From Cristatella mucedo (taxonomy: Eukaryota > Bryozoa > Phylactolaemata > Cristatellidae): a DNA stretch of 64,000 nt. Every line of letters starts with the position of its first letter. The stretch's first letter is position 1. A model generated the notes under the pieces. The model was given only the letters and a program-made list of their open reading frames with translations, had not been told where the DNA came from and made no database searches. A program made the position numbers and the translations under genes. Below, piece after piece: positions 46,105 to 56,258 of the stretch. The stretch is taken from positions 4,034,501 through 4,098,500 of the forward strand of contig WPIO01000027.1 in assembly GCA_009760855.2 (NCBI GenBank). Direction: 5' to 3'.

Positions 46105-47713
46105 ATGTCAAAGAAACCAAACGGCAAGCGCCTCAATGAGTCTCAACGCTGCGAAATCATTTCGAAGCTAAGCAAAGCGTGTGCTCACAGTAAAAGGGTC
46201 ATAGCGCAGGAGTACGACGTTAGTGAAGGCGCCATCCGAAAGATTTAGGAGAACCGTGAAGCGATCCAAGAATGATCTGCCCTGATGGCTGATGAGGCTA
46301 AGGAGAAGAGGTTTCGAGCGTCAGCTGGACGATGTAGGGAGCTTGAGGACATGCTTTTTGTCTGGATTGACAGCATTCGTCGTGCCAGCCTTTCTGTACC
46401 ACCATCCTTCGCCATAGCCAAAGCGAAAAGCATTGCTTCCAGCCTCTCAATTCCGGAATCATATTTTAAGGCATTTTGACAATGGTTAATTTGATTCAGA
46501 GCATGGATTGCAGAAGATTCCAGCATGGATTGCAGATTCAAGCATGGATTGAAGAAGATTCCAGCATGGATTGCAGATTCAAGCATGGACTGCAGAAGAT
46601 TCCAGCATGGATTGCAGATTCAAGCATAGATTGCAGAAGATTCTCTTTCACGGAGGATTGGAAGATTCAAGTGGAAAATTCAAGTGGAAGATTCAAGTGG
46701 ATTCAAAGATTTCAGATTTCAGATAAAAAGATTTAAGTGGAAGATTCAAGCATTGATTGCAGTAGATTCTCCTTCACGGCGACGGAGCAAAAGTCGACTG
46801 GAACGATCTGGAATTGTTGGTGGCTATAGAAAATCTTTTAGCGACTATCGCGAAATATGACCCTGAAAATGTCTACAACATGGACGAGACCGGTTTGTAT
46901 TTTAGATTGCTTCCAAGATATAGTTTCTTATGCTAGACGTGGATATTTCAACCATTAGAGTGAAAAAGGAAGGCGAAAGGTCGAGCTTCTCTGATTTTTT
47001 TCGCCAACAAAACCGGAGCTCACAAAATTTTTTACGCTTTGATAGGAAAACCCAAAGAATCAGCTTGCATTAAGAATTGAGATTAGTCAGCTCCTTATTT
47101 CAATCAAGCGAAAGCTTGGATGGAAGATGATGTAGGAACCTTGTTGGAAGTGGTTCAATGAGCTGTTTTTTCCAGAAGTGAAAACGCTAACCAGATGTCG
47201 CGTTCTATTGCTGATGGACAATGCTCCGGGGCATGTTGAAGCCTTCGAACGCAACAATACTCGAGTTTTTTCTTTCGCACGAGTCACACAAGCTGGAAAT
47301 AGCCTTGTGACATGGGAATAATCACAGCTCTCAATAAGCGATAAAAATATTTGTATCCCAAGGATGTTCTTGAATTTTACGAACTTGAAGAGGAGACGAA
47401 AATTCGAAAGAAAGATCAGGGGCGAAGATTTCGAGGAGGTGCTGCAGGGGTCTTTTACGGGAGCACGCACATGCTCCATGCTGCAAGTTATGTGAAAGAA
47501 GCCAGGGATTCTGTTTCGCCGAGCTCAATCAAAAATGCTTTCGTCAAGGCCGAACTAATGACGTTAGAAATATAACTGGAGGCTGATAGCAATGTTGAAT
47601 ATGTGGGCACCGAACTGGTAAAGGCTTTCGAAACATTAAACTTACCTTTCCCTTCATCAGAGCTGGAAGACTTCGTTCACGTTGATGACGAGAACAACGA
47701 ATAGAAAGTTTAA
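46105..47713 (+). pseudogene. pogo/Tigger-type (CENP-B-like) DDE transposase, broken
   Basis: The start MSKKPNGKRLNESQRCEIIS and the following residues to SEGAIRKI are the N-terminal pogo/CENP-B helix-turn-helix. Further on, VYNMDETGLYFRLLPRYS (about 46870) holds the first catalytic Asp. LLMDNAPGH (about 47210) holds the second and CDMGIITALNKR (about 47305) the third. RASLIFFANKTGAHK lies between. Stops occur at 46246 and later, frames shift, and the second DNA-binding half (HTH CENP-B/Tc5 type) is replaced by a minisatellite. The end may lie near 47713. It cannot make an active enzyme. Confidence 0.85.
46484..46770. repeat. minisatellite inside the Tigger transposase
   Basis: GCATGGATTGCAGAAGATTCC and GCATGGATTGCAGATTCAA alternate as roughly 20-base half units, a dimer of about 41 bases, through 46640. 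Degraded AAGATTCAAGTGG units follow. Similar sequence, ATTGCAGAAGATTCTC and ATTGCAGTAGATTCTC then TTCACGG, brackets the second part. It stays open in one plus frame (46476-46736). Confidence 0.9.
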
Positions 47714-48540
47714 ACACAGCGGGCTCTGACAGGTAAGATAAACTTGATCTTGGCCCAGTTACTTCCCAGTGATTTTCGATAGATCATAGTGGATTGCCTT
47801 ATTTGCCCGGGCCATTGCCGTCGATTGCCACGCATTGCCCAAGATTAGACGGTCAGACCTGGTTGAAAGGGTTGAAAGTATGTGCTTTCGCAGTTAGATG
47901 TCACATGGAATGAGAATTGGAGCTTGGTGCAGCCAATTTCTCGCTTCGACTAATTCGCCAGACAATACTTGGCCTCCAATTCCGACAGCTGGCCACTTGA
48001 CTGCGGCCCATAACCATTTGTCCGACCTGACGGTCACCGCCGTCATCATCCGTCCACTGCCGTTCTCTTTACGTAACGCCTCATACCTCGTGGTTTTGCA
48101 GTGAGCTCCGCTAGTTATTCTTTTTCATTCGACTACACGTGACGGGACCTCATTCGTCAGCTACTTTGTAGACTTGATTTCTAATGGCCTTCATCCCGCA
48201 TTTACAACCCTCAGCTCAGGCCACTGGTTATTAATCTTGCGACTATGCCCAACCTTCGAGGGGCCTGATGCTGGAGCGTCACGCATTGACGCAGGTAGCT
48301 GCCTCACCCCAGTCGGCTGACGCCCTTGGAACTTCACCTCGCGGACGTGCGTCAGTGCATCGTCCCGTCAGACGCCACAACGCCGACGTCTGTCCTTGAG
48401 AACTCTCCTTAAAGGTGAGTGGACAGGTACCAATCAAGTGAAACACATGTCCGCATGTCGGATGCGCACTGTCACTTATGAAATAAAGATTTCCACGGTT
48501 TTCGTTTCGCTACACGCCTGTGGTACACTCTTATAAATTT
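47714..48540 (+). mobile_element. possible LTR end with a primer-binding-site-like motif
   Basis: AATAAAG at about 48482 is followed 45 bases later by CTTATAAATTTGGTATCAG. TTTGGTATCAG resembles a tRNA primer binding site next to an LTR. The upstream boundary is not found, no protein follows, and the element type is uncertain. The rest of the stretch has no recognised gene. Confidence 0.25.
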
Positions 48541-48879
48541 GGTATCAGTCGTGCTTGGCTGAGCTGAACGATTCAGCCGCACACTGCCTACGGAAAATGT
48601 GCCGCCAGTCTGGCAAACAGCCCGAATGACCATTCTCGCTTGTCATCTAACCGTTTCCGTTTCGCAAGGTTAACACTTTGGGGAGCCCATGATTCATTCT
48701 CAACTTTCTTAAAATTCTTATTCATTGCCTACAAAGAGAGTTAGTTATCTCATGACTCTATACTTTCTGTTAAATATTATATTTTATTAATGCAAATTCG
48801 TATACTAACGCAGCGTCTAGCGACATAAGCAGCTGGCAACTGCTGCACTGTCTTCACACTAATCCTTACTAATTAAAGC
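48541..48879. other. unassigned sequence
   Basis: AT-rich in its second half. It would be the leader of an LTR element if the previous call is right. No coding feature seen. Confidence 0.3.
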
Positions 48880-49490
48880 AAGAAAGTCCGCCCGTCCTTT
48901 CGACATGCAGCAAGATGGCGAGAAAGTCCGTTCTTCCGTCGCGAGGCAAGATAGCGGAGCGATGCCTTCCGTAATCGGTACTCCCAGAGCCTGAGACCCA
49001 ATGCAGGCATGTTTCAATTATGGGATTTCGTTTTAAGCATTGCAAACATTTCCTTCACATATCGATGCCCTCTTCCTCTCCTTTATCATTCACTTCCGCC
49101 CAGGTTATTCAGAAGTTTCCATAACGTGGCAAGACGTCTTTTATCCTGCGCATCTTTGTCGCCCCTAAATACGGTGACTTCCCATTCGAGTGGCGAATGC
49201 GACAGTTTCTCGTACGCATATATTTCACCATGAAAATCAACAAATCACAGGACCAGACGCTCAAACTCGCTAGAGTCTTTCTCTGGGAGGATGTTTTCAC
49301 TCATGAGCAACTCTACGTGACCGCTTCACGGGTCAGTCGCCCGGATAACAATCCGCTTCGAGCTCAAACGCCATCCAGATTCTAGGAAAACTAAAACGTG
49401 TACCGAGAGGTAAAAGACGAGTAAATTTATGTAAAATACTGAATTTCTACTAAGACTCAGCGAAGTGAGTCCAGAGGCTCACTCGTTCCT
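48880..49490 (+). mobile_element. Helitron remnant, copy 1
   Basis: It is bounded by AAAGTCCGCCCGTCC-type sequence on the left and ACTCAGCGAAGTGAGTCC on the right. Both recur at the edges of the next copy, at 49505 and 51178. It contains GTTTCAATTATGGGATTTCG, also shared with copy 2 (49785). Between these lies a helicase C-terminal fragment. The exact termini (TC...CTRR) are not certain. Confidence 0.5.
49083..49385 (+). pseudogene. Helitron Pif1-like helicase, C-terminal fragment
   Basis: Plus-strand frames give KYGDFPFEW then KINKSQDQTLKLARVFLWED and FTHEQLYVTASRVSRPDN. These match the Pif1-family motif (T-I-N-K-S-Q-G-Q-T-L ... H-G-Q-L-Y-V-A-L-S-R-V). The first half is shifted by a frame. 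Only the last of the helicase motifs is left. Confidence 0.8.
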
Positions 49491-49554
49491 ATTCATTAAA
49501 ACAAGAGAGTCCGTCCTTCCGTCTAGCGACGAGATGGCGCAGCATTAAAAAAAT

Positions 49555-49718
49555 ACCTGATTTAACAGCATCTTTTGTATAGCGACAGAAGAGCCTTTAC
49601 GGCCATCACCACCACTTGCAGTGGCGATAAAGAATCGCTCATCGCAGGATTCGAACCCACGACCTCGGGGCCAAGGTCGTGAAAGCGACCGCCTTACCTA
49701 GTGAGCCGTTACGGCTCG
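49555..49718 (-). mobile_element. SINE-1, well preserved
   Basis: In plus orientation: TTTAACAGCATCTTTTGTAT (tail), GGCCATCACCACCACTTGCA (body) and GGATTCGAACCCACGACC (box B reversed), with the head complete to about 49718. Confidence 0.85.
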
Positions 49719-50282
49719 TCTTCCGCGAACAGTGCTTCCGGAGCCGGAGCCAGAGCCAGAGCCAGTGACCTAGTGCAGACATAATTCAATTATGGGGTTT
49801 CGTTTTACATATTACGCTCCGTCATCAAGTTTTCCCTATTAGTTAAAGAAAGAAACTCCGCCATTCAGTCACGCGGCGAGATGGCGTAGCGTAGTCTTCC
49901 GTGTCTTCTTTCAAGACGGACATTGTGGAGTGCAGACCTGAGGAGTACCTTTGTATCCGCTATAATGCTCCGAAAGATTACGGGCCATGCAGAGCAATGA
50001 CAAGACGCAAGCAAAGTGACACAATATTCTTCGGTGGACAATGTGAAGAGCTACGATAGACGAAAGCAATGTTATATACTCTTATCCCTCGGTGGCGAAA
50101 ATTATCGGCGCGTCGTTGAAAAGTCACAATTATGGGCTAGCGCGGAAGTATGTCGACTTCGTGAGAACATGCACGTGCGGTAGAGTGGCGTTGTAAATGC
50201 TGAAGCGGAGAGCTACGCCACTTGGCTACTTCAACTCGGCAACGGAACACTTCATTTGGCTCCCGGACAAAGCGACCCTACG

Positions 50283-50405
50283 ATAATAATAATAATAATA
50301 ACATAATTGATATAGCGCCTTTAGAGAACTCGATCTCTTTTTAGGCACCTTATATTTGCTGCAAAAGAAGCACGATCGAATGGTTAGTGGTTGCATACTC
50401 ACTGA
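50283..50405 (-). mobile_element. LINE-B terminal tail
   Basis: AAT-repeat tail at 50284-50301, then the CATAATTGATATAGCGCC variant, hairpin AGAGAACTCGATCTCT and GCACGATCGAATGG, all in reverse. Confidence 0.75.
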
Positions 50406-50535
50406 AAACATGCACAACAAGGTTACGATCGTCGAGCTTCATCGAGAATGATGCAAGAATGCTTCCATCATTGACCTTATCGATTGAACGTTTCCTGGCC
50501 TTTCCACTTCTTTCTCTGATCAACGTTGGCTGTCA

Positions 50536-51145
50536 AGATGATGCATTTTTGCTCCGAAGAATACGGTGGTCGATGCAATTAACAAAGGATGTACCAAACG
50601 CATCCGGGGCGTGGCGTCGGTTTTTCGTAGCGTGGCTGCGAAAGTTGACGCTGAAAACGAGATAGGAATTCCTCCGGAGTATCTTAATACTCTCACCCCG
50701 TCCGGGCTTCCGCCTCACGAGCTCTCGCTCAAACCAGACATGCCCATTATATTTTTGCAAAATATAAACCCAAGAAGTGACGCTGCAACGGCATAAGGCT
50801 CATATTCCGCAATGGGCATCGCGGTCATGTTTTAGAAGCCTTTATCATTGGCGGGCCAATTCGATGGCAACGTTGTCTTTACCACCAGCATCGCTCTCGC
50901 CACTAAGGACGGCGACTTTCCATTCTAGTGGCGAATTAAAAAATTACCATACGCATATCTTTAGCCACGACAATCGACACACAATGTCAGACGCTCGAAC
51001 TCGCTGGACTTTCCTGAGGATGTTTTCGCTAATGGGCAGCTCTATGAGGCCGCTTCGCGGGCCAGTCATCCGGATAACATTCGCTTCGCGCTCAAACGCC
51101 ATTCAGATTCTACGAAGACTAAAAAGTCGTGTACCGAGAGGTAAT
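50536..51145 (+). pseudogene. Helitron Pif1-like helicase fragment
   Basis: LLRRIRWSMQLTKD in one frame overlaps a better frame reading VVDAINKGCTKRI (family: VDxINxxCxxRI). Then EYLNTLTPSGLPPHELSLKP and MPIIFLQNINPRSD, the hallmark Helitron/Pif1 block (LNxLxPSGLPPHxLxLKxxxPVMLLRNLNP). The last motif (THNVRRSNS-like against INKSQGQTL) is decayed. Frameshifts and a stop at 50796 show it is dead. Confidence 0.85.
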
Positions 51146-51360
51146 AGATGTGTAAATGTATGTGTATTTCTACTACGACTCAGCGAAGCTTGTCTGCAGG
51201 CTTACTCATATTACTAATGAAGCGCATAATCTGCGACCCTGTCTGCGAACATTTCATCACTGGATCGACAGGTTTGATCCTTACATCGGTATCTTTCACA
51301 CGAGGACCGATGATTATTCCCGGGCGTATTTCACTCGCGGGCCTCCTTCGCACTGCAGGA

Positions 51361-51530
51361 TGAGCCGTGATGGCACACTAGGTAAGGCGGTTGCTTTCAC
51401 GACCTCGGTCCCGAGGTCGTGGGTTCGATTCCTGCGGTGGGCGATTCTGTATCGCCACTGCAAGCGGTGGTGATAGCCGTAAAGGCTCTTCTGTCGCTAT
51501 AAGAAAAGAGGCTGTTTAATCAGCTAAGAT
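51361..51530 (+). mobile_element. SINE-1, well preserved
   Basis: Starts TGAGCCGTGATGGCACACTA at 51361, exact box B, and ends GGCTGTTTAATCAGCTAAGAT, followed by a TTTA-repeat tail. Differences from 37503-37670 are few. Confidence 0.9.
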
Positions 51531-52240
51531 TTATTATTTATTTATTTAGGATGGACATAGCAGAGAAGCACGACTCTCACTGGACACTGAAACCCATGCG
51601 TGTACCGAATGGATTCGCTGAAAGCGTGGGGCGTGGTACTGCAGAGAGCGGAAATGCTCTACATGGCGACCGCAGCAGCGCTAGTCTTTTGAAAGCTCGC
51701 AGCTTGCGTACGTTCTGTACTAAGTTATGCACTAAACTTGTCAGCTCTAGTACGTGGAAAATTGTTTGAAGTGCATTTTCTGGTGCTGGATGTAACATCT
51801 GCGTCCAGCTGGCGCTGATAGAATGCCGCTGACTTTGGCGTCTTGAGTCGCGATGGACCATTGTGGTCGGTATGTTGGTTGGTTTACTTATTAGTCAGTC
51901 TTGTTTCTCAGTCTTTTATATGCATCATGAAATTTGAATTTGGCTGTGGTTGTACAATTACTTGTTAGATTCGACACTACCCTGTTTTGGTATCCATTTC
52001 GGTTGCAGGTTCTCATTTGGCATGTGATGCGTACAATAGCATTTATAGGATGCCTCGCCATCTTAGTGAAGAGTGCGTGGAAATCGCTGTTGGTGATTCT
52101 GATGTATTACTTTTTTTCGATATCACTCACGTTCTATAACAAAAGCATGATAATGGTAGGTATAGTCTTTCCAGGGTGCCAGCTATGACCAGCTTGTACG
52201 TTTATGTGGTGCACCAAAATCCGTGTTCGCTTGACTCGCC
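51531..52240. other. unassigned sequence
   Basis: Short ORFs only. Possible further decayed Ty3 pol sequence is not readable here. Confidence 0.3.
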
Positions 52241-52420
52241 ACGCAGTCATATTATGCTTTTAGGACTACCAGTTTCCACTCATATTCACGTCGGTGCATC
52301 TTGTAAGCAAGTTTTTGATCTCTTGGTCTGTGAGAAGCATCTTAGAATGCAGATCACACCAGCAAAGAGTTATTTTGCCATGGAATGTCTACTTAAAACA
52401 ATTGTCTCTTACTGGTAAGC
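52240..52420 (+). pseudogene. Ty3-type reverse transcriptase scrap
   Basis: One frame reads CKQVFDLLVCEKHLRMQITPAKSYFAMEC, matching the Ty3/gypsy RT block after the catalytic box (HLxxVFxxLxxxxLxxxxxKCxF). Just upstream, LPVSTHI follows where a YLDDxxVFSxxxxxH box would lie, with the YxDD residues lost. It is about 60 codons long, is on the plus strand, and so is not the missing pol of the minus-strand LTR element that follows. Confidence 0.6.
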
Positions 52421-52729
52421 ACTTGCCTGTCATGGGCTGCATTGGGTTTCGCTTCGTGCTGTCTGGCATCATGTCTGTCGTGGTAGCTGGTGTTAAGTAG
52501 TTCTGATAGTGACATGTAGATGCCTCTGTAGTAGACAATTTGTTAAAAGCTCTTTTTTATGTTTAAGCATACCTAGTTAGGTGTTTAGCGAATGTCATTA
52601 GTCACCTGTGTTACGTTACTGTCTCCAGCTGCAGCAGCGCTAGTGATCTCACGGTGACACGGAGACACGAGAGGGCGAGCGTAATCGGTTAACGAGACTA
52701 CTTCTGTATTCCCTAGCTGGGTACATTTA

Positions 52730-52927
52730 TGAGCTGGGGCTGACCACAGATACGTGAGTGCATCTGTGGTGGGCCACATGCTGACGTCAAGGGCTGCTTG
52801 GTTCAACCGCCAGCCGCAGGTGGGTATCTGTGGTGGGCCACATGCTGACGTCAAAGGCTGCTTGGTTCACCCACCCACCACAGGCGGGCATATACTAGCA
52901 GCCTATAAGCAGCAGGCTCACACAACA
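52730..52927 (-). repeat. 3' LTR
   Basis: 198 bases. It holds two tandem units of about 64 bases, each with GCTGACGTCAA, a CRE-type TGACGTCA palindrome, and TATA-like sequence (CTTATAGG / TATATG in minus orientation). A further partial copy of the LTR start plus a polypurine tract lies just inside at about 52940-53026. Confidence 0.8.
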
Positions 52928-53654
52928 TCCCTTCCCCCATAGATTGTCAAAGGCTGAACCACCAGCTGCAGGCAGGGTATACATCGCGGCCGAGAAGCCA
53001 CAGGTGCACACAACATCCCTTCCCCCTAGTAAATAGATATCAGTCCGCCAGCCTGACAGGGGGGCAGCGCTCGTGGCCCGAAACTGTCACCTCCATTCGA
53101 GCCTCGATGGCCGGTCGCATGCGCTCATCGCCCGCCGATCTCGCATTCCAAACACTACTGCGGCTCATGATGGCCTCACCGTTCTCGGAGTTCCACTCCG
53201 CCGAGTCGATTTCGCGGTCGTGCTGCTCTGCGCTCAGCACCAAGACGCTCTCGCAGGTGCTCTTCACCGCCGAAATGAGCGAGGCTCGCTGCTTCGCTCG
53301 CAGGCAACCTGCACCTCGTCGCAGGCTATTGTCGCCTTGCCGTCGACTGCTATCTCGCGGTGCACTTCGGCGCTCTGCGCAGAAACGCTCGTGTGGGTGC
53401 TCTTCATCACCGAGACGCTCTCGGCGCTGCTCTCCAAATCGAAGAAGCTGTCGATGCTGAGCTCTGTGGCCAAGACGTCGCTCTCTCGGGCACTCTTTGC
53501 CGAGGAGATGCTCTCCGCCGCTACGACGCTCTCATTGCTGCACTTCTCTACCGAGATGTCGCTCGCTTAGGCCGCCTTCACCTTTTCACAGGCAACTATC
53601 GCCTTGCCGCTGCCCACTACCGCCTCACCGCTGGAAGCCGTCGCATGCTGCACC

Positions 53655-54350
53655 TCATTCGTCTCCAGCTGTTGCCGCTGCGCACTTACATTTTTCTGGC
53701 GCTCTTCGGCTGCTGTGGCTACAATGTCGGAAGCGGTCCCATACCCGCTTCCTCCACCGGTATTGCAGTCGGATAGCTGCAGCAGCCGAATGAGTTCCGC
53801 TCATCTTTCTGAATCTTGCGGGCAGTTGACAGTGGGGTTGACCGGTGATGCAGCTGGCTCGTCGGCTTGCTCCGGTCTCGGCTCCGGCGAGCTGCTCCTG
53901 CTCCAGCCGAAACCTCTCGGCCTCAAGCTCGGCCTCCTCATCCGTCAACCACGAGAAGATTAGGATTAATTCATTTCGTAGCTTGTGGTAATCTTGTTTA
54001 ACGTCGGCTGGCTGACCACCCCAACGGTGTATGGCGTTATCGCCCAGACACTCTGGCACAACATGTTTCAGTGGCATCAGAATCTTTAGCCTTGCTACTG
54101 CCTTCTCAAGCATTAGAAGCCAAGGCATAAAGTCTGGTCCGCCGTTAAACATTTCGTACCTCAGTATAGTCGTTCCATCTAGACCACAGAAGGTCTGGTA
54201 CTCTTTTCGGCTCGAGTAACATATATGAGCTGGGGCTGACCACAGATACGCGAGTGCATCTGTGGTGGGCCACATGCTGACGTCAAGGGCTGCTTGGTTC
54301 AACCGCCAGCCGCAGGTGGGTATCTGTGGTGGGCCACATGCTGACGTCAA
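53655..54350 (-). CDS. gag-like protein of the LTR element, 231 codons
   Basis: Open from an ATG within the 5' LTR to a stop at 53655. The core FNGGPDFMPWLLMLEKAVAR, then VVPECLGDNAI, QDYHKLRNELILIF and a charged EEAELEAERF stretch, has the layout of a retrotransposon capsid (F-x-G-x-x-D...W...E......L...G.A...Y..L...L...F). The LTR-encoded first 45 residues are probably not the natural start; a start inside the interior is likely. No zinc knuckle was seen. The plus-strand ORFs across 53073-53963 are its shadows. Confidence 0.6.
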   Translation of the reverse strand: MTSACGPPQIPTCGWRLNQAALDVSMWPTTDALAYLWSAPAHICYSSRKEYQTFCGLDGTTILRYEMFNGGPDFMPWLLMLEKAVARLKILMPLKHVVPECLGDNAIHRWGGQPADVKQDYHKLRNELILIFSWLTDEEAELEAERFRLEQEQLAGAETGASRRASCITGQPHCQLPARFRKMSGTHSAAAAIRLQYRWRKRVWDRFRHCSHSSRRAPEKCKCAAATAGDE

Positions 54351-54426
54351 AGGCTGCTTGGTTCACCCACCCACCACAGGCGGGCATATACTAGCGGCCT
54401 GGAAGCAGCAGCAGGCTCACACAACA
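54226..54426 (-). repeat. 5' LTR
   Basis: 201 bases, nearly identical to 52730-52927, with the same two TGACGTCA-bearing units. The gag-like ORF has its first ATG inside this repeat. Confidence 0.8.
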
Positions 54427-55949
54427 GCTGTCACGGACGATGGTTTTCCGAGGAGGTTGTGTCCTGGCTTATCAGCTGCATGCGTATTCAAGTCTCGGCT
54501 GAGCCATCAGGTCGATGATGACTCAAACCCACCATGCCTGGTATATGAAGAGCTGAGATGGCAGTGATTGATGCACAACTAAGAGTAATAGAGGTAGCTA
54601 GTCTGTCTTTTGGTCTGGTAATGTTTGGGTAGAGATAAGATGATCGTAGTTACCTATGTATCCAGTGATATCACTAGCAGTAAGCTCTCGTATGGTAAAG
54701 CAACCTAGCTGGGTGAATGGCTGTTAGCACAAGGGTGACTGCACTTCAAGGCTTCTCCTGGGAAATTCTGCTGTTTAAGAGTAGCTTACGTTTGGTGGTT
54801 TGTACCTCACTGGTTCTTGAGACAAAAGACAAACCCTACAGAAAGACTAAGGCAGAGAGAGAGACCGCCATGTAAGCAGACACACGTCATGCCCAACAGG
54901 AGGGATCAGTTATCGGTCTGTATTTTGTAACAACGAATAGCCAGCTGGATTCTCCTCATGATGAAAAGTGGAATGTGGGAATTGTGATTCTTTGGCTTGC
55001 CCTGTTCATTTTGCTGCCCGCACCTTTGCAGGTGACATCGTATCGAGTTGCCAGTTTTTAAGGTGTGTAGTGGCTCTATCGTACGAACGTTAATGAGAGT
55101 CGATAGGTTTTGAGGTTTCTAGCTGATGCCAAGTGTTGCCGACAAGCTGCTTGGCCAACGCAGAGAGCTTCAGTGGTTGTCTAACAATGTCCTCTGGAAT
55201 GGCTCTTTTCAGCCAAGAAGCTCTGCAGGATTATTGGACTTTGGTTTCTGCTTGAGTATACTGAGTTTAAGGGTGACTTGGCTATTGGTGCAGGCAACTG
55301 CAGGGCGTGAGGTGCCAGAGTCAGCCTAAGTGCGTGCCAGAGTGCGTGCCTCGACATTGGCTGCAGTGGCTCAGCAGCTCGGGTGCAGGCTCGCAGGAGT
55401 GATGACTGCCAAAGGCATATTGATTGAGGCAACATAGAGACGGCACAGAGGGGCTCGAAGGACTGGCTGCTTGCAGTCCTGGAAAAATCTGAAGCCCACT
55501 GCATTGCCTGAGGATACTATGGGAGTTAGGGTGAAAGCTGCAGTGCCAGGTAGAGTGAAAGCTTGTGGTTTTGGCCACCCACTTCCTAGCCGAAGTCTCC
55601 TAGTCCACATTTCCCTCATGAATTAACAAACGAATGGTAAATGAAATAAGGAAATGCACGTAGGATGAGTGAAAGAATGAATGACCTTTTTTAATCCCAT
55701 TGTCGTGCACTTTTAACTTTGCATTATTTTTTCAGTGAGCTGGAGGTTAACTTCCTTAACCGTCTGCATTCAGCCATAATGAGTTGCCTTATCCATTGCA
55801 TATCTATGCGATCTTGAGCTGGGTTGTAGCTTAGCCACCCACGGTGTAGGTGGTGACAATACGTGGGGATCGAAGGATGTGTGATGCCAGATGCAGACAC
55901 ATGCCAGCTGCACCTTTCTGCGTTGTTTGGGTGAGATTTAATTAGCTGT
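54427..55949. other. intergenic, no supported gene
   Basis: Short ORFs on both strands. No domain, repeat family or splice pattern recognised. Confidence 0.35.
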
Positions 55950-56258
55950 GCCTCGAACCAAACTCAAATCCTTTGGGAGGTCACTGAAGCCTAAAACTCT
56001 CTCCTTACTGATGTCACAACGTCCCCTTACTTGACGACATTTAAAAAGAAGCTAAAAGTGCTTACACCCCTATGGCACTTGCTGGGTCTTTATATTACCA
56101 CTAACCTTCTGTATACTACCCTATATATGTTGAGACTGAGCATTCTACCACTAACCATGTTTCAAGCTTTCTTTACAGCATGTGTGAAGTGCATAGAACG
56201 ATGTTAAGCTCTCCGAGGGCATTACACACATGTATTATTATTATGATTATTATTATTA
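55950..56258 (+). mobile_element. LINE-B ORF end and 3' end
   Basis: AACTCAAATCCTTTGGGAGG, TTTAAAAAGAAGCTAAAAG (ORF end), 3' UTR, then GTGAAGTGCATAGAACGATG, a decayed hairpin, and an ATT tail ending 56258. Confidence 0.75.

Larger units (their letters stand above)
49505..51210 (+). mobile_element. Helitron remnant, copy 2, with nested SINE-1 and LINE-B tail
   Basis: It begins with GAGTCCGTCCTTCCGTC and ends past ACTACGACTCAGCGAAGC, the same edges as copy 1. It carries more of the helicase than copy 1. A SINE-1 (49555-49718) and a LINE-B tail (50283-50405), both on the minus strand, are inserted in it. Confidence 0.5.
52730..54426 (-). mobile_element. short LTR retrotransposon, gag-only
   Basis: Two direct repeats, 52730-52927 and 54226-54426, about 98 percent identical by eye (about four substitutions and one 3-base indel), both with TG...CA ends. 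Minus-strand orientation is shown by a polypurine tract GGGGGAAGGGA touching the 3' LTR (complement of 52928-52938). The 1.3-kb interior encodes a gag-like frame and an acidic, repetitive stretch but no protease, RT, RNase H or integrase. No matching target duplication was found (ATTTA against GCTGT). It is nonautonomous and recent by LTR similarity. Confidence 0.8.

Noticed and set aside
53073-53963. Three overlapping plus-strand ORFs of 98-165 codons
   Set aside because: Antisense to the gag-bearing LTR element; repetitive Ala/Ser/Arg composition and no recognised domain.
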